A DNA stretch of 8,885 bases from positions 1-8,885 of the forward strand of contig CAZIPZ010000171.1 in the NCBI GenBank assembly GCA_964541075.1. Direction: 5' to 3'. The position numbers were made by a program, and so were the translations under genes. Below, in pieces: positions 5,365 through 8,885 of the stretch (position 1 is the first letter of the stretch; each line of letters begins with the position of its first letter). This DNA comes from CAZIPZ01 sp964541075 (GTDB lineage: Bacteria; Acidobacteriota; Terriglobia; 20CM-2-55-15). The notes under the pieces were generated by a model. The model saw only the letters and a program-made list of their open reading frames with translations, had not been told where the DNA came from and made no database searches.

Positions 5365-7314
5365 ATGGGCAAGAAGCGCAAGGTTGGAAACGTCGACGCT
5401 TTTCTGGATGCTGACGGATTCGTTCAGGCCATCCAATTGACGGGCCGGCCTCTTTTTCTGACCAGCGACGTCGCAGTGTTAAGAAAACAGCTTGACGGCG
5501 AATCGCTTGGCGAAATGCCTCCAATCGCTGAGCTCTACGCTCACGTTTCAACGGACGCCATAATCATGGCGAACCCCGATTGTTATTACTACGACGACCG
5601 CCTTGGAACGCTGGTCCTGCGGTCTCTCGGCGGCGGCGGCATGATTGAACCAGGCGAAATTCGCAATGGCGGTTTTGGAATGATTCTAGCCGGCGGAGGT
5701 TGGGGTGAAGGATCATCTCGCGAGGTTGCCGCTCTGGCCCTGCTATACGCTGGAATCGGCGTCATATACGCCCCGAGCATCGCGCCCATTCACAAGCAGA
5801 ACCTCATCAACAACGGCATGTTCCCGGTCACCGACCTTGCTCTCGCCAAGAGACTCTGCGCCGGAGAACAAGTGCCGATCGACGCCGTCAACGAATCGTT
5901 CGATGACGTAACAAAGCGCGTTGTTCATTATGGCGGCCTTTTTCGCTTCATGGAGGCGAGAGCTCAGGGGAAGGAAGCCGACCGTCTTATTGATACACCG
6001 CAAAGGCCGATGACAATTGCGGAGACTATCCTCGTTCGTCACATGAAGACGAAGCACCAGGCGGTGAAACCTGGAGACGCCGGCTTTATTGAGGTCGATG
6101 CAGGTTTCTCCCATGACTACACGACCGCGCCGGCAGCGGCAATGATCGAAGCCTCCCTCGGCCGACCGCCGAAAGTAAAGACTCCTTCATCCATACACAC
6201 CTTTCCTGATCATCTGACACTGGCTTCGGGCCTCCCATGGATCACATTAGAAGCGTCGGCCGGCATCGACAATCTGCGGCAGCGGCAGAGGCAGTTTGCT
6301 GAAGATACCGGAATTATTTATCACCGCTCGCCCAACGGAGGGAGCACCGGCATTTGCCACACAATCATCCGCGAAGAGATCGCGCTGCCGGGCCAAGTCA
6401 TTCTCGGAACCGATTCGCATACCTGTTCGGCGGGCGCGTTGAATTGTTTCGCCTATGGCGTCGGAAACACGGAGTTAGCCTGTATCTGGGAACACAACGA
6501 AGTGGTGGGGCGCGTACCGCAAACCGTCAGGATTCGCCTGATTGGAAAACTCGCTCCCTCGTGCACGGCCAAAGATGTGATGCTGCACCTTGCTCAACGT
6601 GGAAAGATCACATCTGCGTTTACGGGTAAGGTCATGGAGTTCGTTGGACCCGGTTTGGCGAAATTCTCATTTGAAGAACAGGCCGTTCTTTCCAACATGG
6701 CCGTTGAATGCAACGCGCTCACCGCCATCATGGAGCCATCCGAACCCATGATCGAATACCTCGTAAAGCGACGCGGCGTGAGTCCAGAGCAGCTCCAGCA
6801 AATGTTGGTATATTCCGATCCGCGATCGGAGGTCGACCAGACCATCAAACTGAACCTGGCGACCGTAAAAACGATGGTTGCCAAGCCGGGACACCCGGGT
6901 AATGGCGTTTCGCTCGATCAAGTGCGTGGAACAAAGGTGGATGTGGCCTATGCAGGCTCCTGCACCGCCGGTGATCTCACCTCAATCGATATGTACGCGC
7001 AAGTTCTGCGACGCCGCAGAGTTCAGATTCCTACATATATCCAATATGGATCCGAACGCGTGAGGGAGGAAGCCAAGCGCAGAGGTATTCATGACACGCT
7101 CGTCTTGGCGGGAGTTGTGATCATCGAGGAACCGGGCTGCGGCGCATGCATCAATGCCGGCCCCGGAGGACCGCAGAAAGGTCAGGTCGCGATTTCAGCG
7201 ACAAATCGGAATATGCCGGGGCGAATGGGAGAAGGAGAAGCCTATCTTGCAAACCCCTTTGTCGTGGCTGCTTCTGCTGTAAAAGGCGTCATTTGCGGTC
7301 CAGAGGATCTGTAA
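5365..7314 (+). CDS. Aconitase-family hydratase with swivel-first (AcnB-like) domain order
   Basis: This 649-residue [4Fe-4S] hydro-lyase most likely interconverts citrate and isocitrate, or acts on a related 2-hydroxy acid. The swivel domain comes first: GGGWGEGSSRE (110-120) holds the active-site Ser-Arg pair, followed by IHKQNLINNGMFPVTD. The three iron-sulfur-binding domains follow, with VDAGFSHDY (244-252), GICHTI (329-334), GTDSHTC (348-354), cluster cysteine C533 in AGSCTAGD, C592 and C595 in PGCGAC, and RNMPGR (615-620). The cysteine spacing 59/3 equals that of E. coli AcnB (710, 769, 772). The order swivel, then cluster domains, is AcnB-like and opposite to AcnA, but the AcnB N-terminal HEAT-like domain is missing. 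An in-frame TAG at 5353 and the lack of another nearby ATG fix the start at 5365, which has no Shine-Dalgarno. A homoaconitase or isopropylmalate-type substrate cannot be excluded. Confidence 0.88.
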   Translation: MGKKRKVGNVDAFLDADGFVQAIQLTGRPLFLTSDVAVLRKQLDGESLGEMPPIAELYAHVSTDAIIMANPDCYYYDDRLGTLVLRSLGGGGMIEPGEIRNGGFGMILAGGGWGEGSSREVAALALLYAGIGVIYAPSIAPIHKQNLINNGMFPVTDLALAKRLCAGEQVPIDAVNESFDDVTKRVVHYGGLFRFMEARAQGKEADRLIDTPQRPMTIAETILVRHMKTKHQAVKPGDAGFIEVDAGFSHDYTTAPAAAMIEASLGRPPKVKTPSSIHTFPDHLTLASGLPWITLEASAGIDNLRQRQRQFAEDTGIIYHRSPNGGSTGICHTIIREEIALPGQVILGTDSHTCSAGALNCFAYGVGNTELACIWEHNEVVGRVPQTVRIRLIGKLAPSCTAKDVMLHLAQRGKITSAFTGKVMEFVGPGLAKFSFEEQAVLSNMAVECNALTAIMEPSEPMIEYLVKRRGVSPEQLQQMLVYSDPRSEVDQTIKLNLATVKTMVAKPGHPGNGVSLDQVRGTKVDVAYAGSCTAGDLTSIDMYAQVLRRRRVQIPTYIQYGSERVREEAKRRGIHDTLVLAGVVIIEEPGCGACINAGPGGPQKGQVAISATNRNMPGRMGEGEAYLANPFVVAASAVKGVICGPEDL

Positions 7315-7451
7315 CCCACCTTTCCAATGAAACTTCGCACTTTTCTCTTTACTTGGCGGCGGCCTAGGTGCATAAAGCTTGCTGTACTTTAATCGGCTCG
7401 AGAACGCGGCTTTTAACAAGTCGAAGTCACGCATCTTGCGCAAATTCACCT
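7315..7451. other. Spacer between aconitase and the 44-codon gene
   Basis: No terminator follows the aconitase stop codon. An A/T-rich segment around 7373-7393 (CATAAAGC, CTTTAAT) could hold a promoter for the next gene, but I find no convincing pair of -35 and -10 boxes. TTGCGCAA (7435-7442) is a short palindrome of unknown meaning. Confidence 0.4.
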
Positions 7452-7457
7452 AGGAGG
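7452..7457 (+). promoter_or_regulatory. Strong Shine-Dalgarno of the 44-codon gene
   Basis: AGGAGG, a full match to the ribosome binding consensus, ends six bases before the ATG at 7464. It is the best ribosome binding site in the window and is the main reason to accept this very short gene and its start. Confidence 0.85.
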
Positions 7458-7463
7458 AGTCGG

Positions 7464-7598
7464 ATGGACCCGATGAGCAAAAAAGAAGGAATCGAATTGG
7501 AATGCCATATCGAAGAACTCGAAGCCAAGATCGCACCGGACAGTGGTGAAACTGTTTGCCCATTGCCTCTGTCGGGCGGCCGGGGCCGGGGCCGATAG
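7464..7598 (+). CDS. Unrecognised 44-residue protein with its own ribosome binding site and terminator
   Basis: The ATG at 7464 follows AGGAGG with ideal spacing, and the frame ends at TAG 7596-7598, 23 bases before a strong intrinsic terminator, so this appears to be a short monocistronic or operon-terminal gene. Residues 6-23 are charged and probably helical (EGIELECHIEELEAKIAP). The second half contains DSGETVCPLPL with C32, then a glycine/arginine tail GGRGRGR. There are two cysteines (C14, C32), no signal peptide and no membrane segment. A charged helical front followed by a Cys/Pro/Gly back resembles precursors of modified peptides, but no modifying enzyme or transporter is nearby, so that is only a possibility. 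The frame is open further upstream (to 7368), but no start there has a ribosome binding site. No function is assigned. Confidence 0.72.
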   Translation: MDPMSKKEGIELECHIEELEAKIAPDSGETVCPLPLSGGRGRGR

Positions 7599-7621
7599 TC
7601 TGCAATAATTCATAGATATGT

Positions 7622-7647
7622 AAGGGGCGGTTGATTCCGCCCCTTTT
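7622..7647 (+). terminator. Rho-independent terminator after the 44-codon gene
   Basis: AAGGGGCGG (7622-7630) pairs with CCGCCCCTT (7637-7645) around a TTGATT loop and is followed by TTTT (7644-7647). It ends the preceding short gene and separates it from the QueD-family gene 35 bases downstream. Confidence 0.88.
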
Positions 7648-7670
7648 CATTCCCGTTCGATCCCCTGTGT

Positions 7671-7676
7671 TATCCT
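7671..7676 (+). promoter_or_regulatory. Possible -10 element (TANNNT) for a leaderless QueD-family transcript
   Basis: TATCCT ends six bases before the ATG at 7683, preceded by TGTGT (partly an extended -10). There is no Shine-Dalgarno. With the terminator just upstream, this gene needs its own promoter in only 35 bases, which supports the reading. A clear -35 box is not seen. Confidence 0.45.
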
Positions 7677-7682
7677 CACACC

Positions 7683-8009
7683 ATGAAGTTAGGTGTGATC
7701 GATCACATCGATTGCGCGCATTTCCTGCCAGGGCATCCCAAATGCGGCACTCTCCACGGACATACGTATAAGCTGGAGCTCGTTGTTGAAGGCGCGGTCA
7801 AGACCGGTATGGTTATTGATTTCGCAGATCTGAAACGCGAGTTGCGGGCGGTCACTGCCGAATTCGATCATCGGTCGTGGAATGACTTTCTGGAATATCC
7901 TTCTGTCGAAAACATCTGTGACCTTTTAAATAAAAGACTTAGAGACAAACTTCCTTTCCAGTTCACGCTGCGAGTCTGGGAAGGCAACGGTAAGTGGGCC
8001 GAGTTGTGA
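7683..8009 (+). CDS. queD: QueD / 6-pyruvoyl-tetrahydropterin synthase family protein
   Basis: This 108-residue zinc enzyme is a little shorter than E. coli QueD (about 120). QueD makes 6-carboxy-5,6,7,8-tetrahydropterin from dihydroneopterin triphosphate in queuosine synthesis. Zinc ligands are H13, H25 and H27 (AH, then LHGHTY); catalytic C21 sits in C-x3-HGH, the QueD arrangement, followed by GMVIDF (42-47), the catalytic D62-H63 pair (FDHRSWND), PSVEN (73-77) and E100 near the C-terminus. All key residues are present. No queC, queE or queF lies in the window, so queuosine versus another pterin role is not settled by context. The gene stands directly behind a terminator and has no Shine-Dalgarno; the ATG at 7683 gives the proper N-terminal strand of the family. 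Confidence 0.88.
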   Translation: MKLGVIDHIDCAHFLPGHPKCGTLHGHTYKLELVVEGAVKTGMVIDFADLKRELRAVTAEFDHRSWNDFLEYPSVENICDLLNKRLRDKLPFQFTLRVWEGNGKWAEL

Positions 8010-8085
8010 GCACATACCCTCTTTCTAGGCCCGATGTCATTTGGTTTGGTTGTGATCCCGCGCGGTTTCGGTGGTTGTAAATTCC

Positions 8086-8092
8086 GGAAAGG
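8086..8092 (+). promoter_or_regulatory. Shine-Dalgarno of the TPR gene
   Basis: GGAAAGG ends six bases before the ATG at 8099 and supports that start. Confidence 0.6.
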
Positions 8093-8098
8093 CTGAAT

Positions 8099-8413
8099 AT
8101 GTCTCGAATTGAAATACTGAAAGGCTTCCTAAAAGAAAACTCGGCCGACTCCTTCTCAAGGTACGCTTTAGCCCTCGAGTACGTAAAACTCGGTCAACAT
8201 GAGGACGCATTGCGTGAATTCCAGACCGTGCAGAAAAATGATCCGAATTACCTGGCGACCTACTACCAGCTAGGGCAGCTGTATCGAAAGCTTGAAATGC
8301 GGCATGACGCCGAAAAAACTTTTCGGACGGGAATCACGGTGGCCGTTTCTGTGAAGGATGAGCATACGCGAAGTGAGCTGGAAGCCGCGCTCGAAGCGCT
8401 GCTCATGGGATGA
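8099..8413 (+). CDS. Small tetratricopeptide-repeat protein
   Basis: This 104-residue protein consists almost wholly of TPR-type helical hairpins. One repeat covers about residues 18-51 (SFSRYALALEYVKLGQHEDALREFQTV, in two pieces), the next about 52-85 (YLATYYQLGQLYRKLEMRHDAEKTF), with the usual small and aromatic positions; a capping helix ends the chain (SELEAALEALL). There is no signal peptide, so it is probably cytosolic and a protein-protein adaptor. Single-domain TPR proteins of this length, opening with a short helix like MSRIEILKGFL, are common in several Gram-negative phyla, but the partner is unknown. It may be co-transcribed with the QueD-family gene, with an 89-base spacer. The stop codon lies three bases from the end of the convergent gene. 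Confidence 0.82.
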   Translation: MSRIEILKGFLKENSADSFSRYALALEYVKLGQHEDALREFQTVQKNDPNYLATYYQLGQLYRKLEMRHDAEKTFRTGITVAVSVKDEHTRSELEAALEALLMG

Positions 8414-8416
8414 CGA

Positions 8417-8885
8417 TCAACGCTCCTTGGTTCGCAGCCTTTCCGCCAATCGACGTTCCTTCTCCAGGATTTTTTCTTCGCTTCCGCGACGCGCTATGGC
8501 GTAATCGTTCATATCCACCAGCATGAATGACGCGAGCAGGGGAAACTTCTCTTTTACCAGACGGTATTTCTGCTGTTCGATGAACCGGTAGTCGGGATGT
8601 CCTTGAGATGTTGTCCTCAGCTCCGTCTCCCAGAAGAGCGAACGAAAGTTCTGCCACTGCTGAAATCTCATACGAAATGCCAGAGGAACGACATACTGCG
8701 CAAGTTCGGCGTCAAGAAGTGCGAGTTTACGGAATAGGCGATCAGCAGATGCGAGGGCCTCTTCAAACGGCTCAGCAAGCCCGGATTGGCTTATCTCAGG
8801 CGGCACGGAGTAGCCATGGAAGGTCGAGAAAAGCTGCCGTTGCTGGGTCATCATGCGATGCCGATGCAAATCGCGGTAAGACCCG
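8417..8885 (-). CDS. Divergent ThyX-like (thymidylate synthase complementing) protein, C-terminal part
   Basis: The frame enters from the right edge and ends at TGA 8419-8417, giving about 155 visible residues without the N-terminal part. It begins GSYRDLHRHRMMTQQRQ, where RHRMMT corresponds to the RHRxxS FAD/dUMP-binding signature of ThyX, followed by FHGYSVPPEI, a long helical region, and FPLLASFMLVDMNDYAIARRG. The rest of the canonical ThyX signature (N-x-x-S-x-R) is replaced by Q-x-x-Q-x-F. It may therefore be a non-canonical ThyX paralogue, or one domain of the long two-domain ThyX-like proteins, rather than a working thymidylate synthase. TTG at 8869 lies inside the signature, so the real start must be outside the window. 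The C-terminus is highly charged and probably helical. It is convergent with the TPR gene, with no terminator between. Confidence 0.65.
   Translation of the reverse strand, partial: GSYRDLHRHRMMTQQRQLFSTFHGYSVPPEISQSGLAEPFEEALASADRLFRKLALLDAELAQYVVPLAFRMRFQQWQNFRSLFWETELRTTSQGHPDYRFIEQQKYRLVKEKFPLLASFMLVDMNDYAIARRGSEEKILEKERRLAERLRTKER

Noticed and set aside
5365..5388. Aconitase N-terminus MGKKRKVG resembles a nuclear localisation signal or tag
   Set aside because: Only a chance basic stretch; the gene context is bacterial, the codons fit the rest of the gene, and nothing suggests an engineered origin.
7368..7463. Longer version of the 44-codon gene starting at 7368
   Set aside because: The upstream extension has no ribosome binding site and an unlikely sequence, while the ATG at 7464 has a consensus Shine-Dalgarno at ideal distance.
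8403..8657. An 84-codon minus-strand frame overlapping the ThyX-like gene
   Set aside because: It is a shadow of the ThyX-like frame, which has recognisable family motifs and runs through the same bases.

Overview
The window looks like a bacterial chromosome fragment from a draft or metagenome-derived assembly. It has mid-range base composition, dense housekeeping genes and two runs of exactly ten N. The gene content does not fix the phylum. The YprA/YprB pair, the compact swivel-first aconitase, the small TPR protein and the ThyX-like protein would fit Acidobacteriota or a similar Gram-negative lineage, but that is inference. I see no tRNA, rRNA, CRISPR array, insertion sequence or phage gene.

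Left part, minus strand (1-2891): a helicase gene of the YprA/MrfA family is followed, with an 8-base overlap, by the 5' part of its partner exonuclease gene YprB/MrfB, which runs off the left edge and is cut by an N run. In Bacillus subtilis this pair repairs mitomycin-type DNA damage. Upstream of the helicase lies a divergent intergenic region (2892-3394). It holds a strong intrinsic terminator that points toward the helicase gene, an inverted repeat, and a doubtful short minus-strand reading frame.

Middle, plus strand (3395-7314): an M17 leucyl aminopeptidase is joined by an ATGA overlap to a small unrecognised helical protein. After a hairpin-rich 200-base spacer comes a 649-residue aconitase/hydratase. 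It has the AcnB domain order (swivel first) but lacks the AcnB HEAT-like domain. The N run in the aminopeptidase gene appears to be an artefact: the flanks overlap by three bases, and joining them restores the frame and the canonical spacing of the metal ligands.

Right part (7315-8885): a free-standing 44-codon gene has a strong ribosome binding site and its own terminator. It is followed by a QueD/6-pyruvoyl-tetrahydropterin synthase family gene, a short TPR gene and, convergent with it and only three bases away, the C-terminal part of a divergent ThyX-like protein on the minus strand.

Most genes are ordinary metabolism and repair. The most notable items are the 44-codon gene, the compact AcnB-like enzyme, the terminator in the helicase leader, and two genes without a Shine-Dalgarno sequence that each carry a TANNNT hexamer exactly six bases before the ATG, as leaderless genes do.
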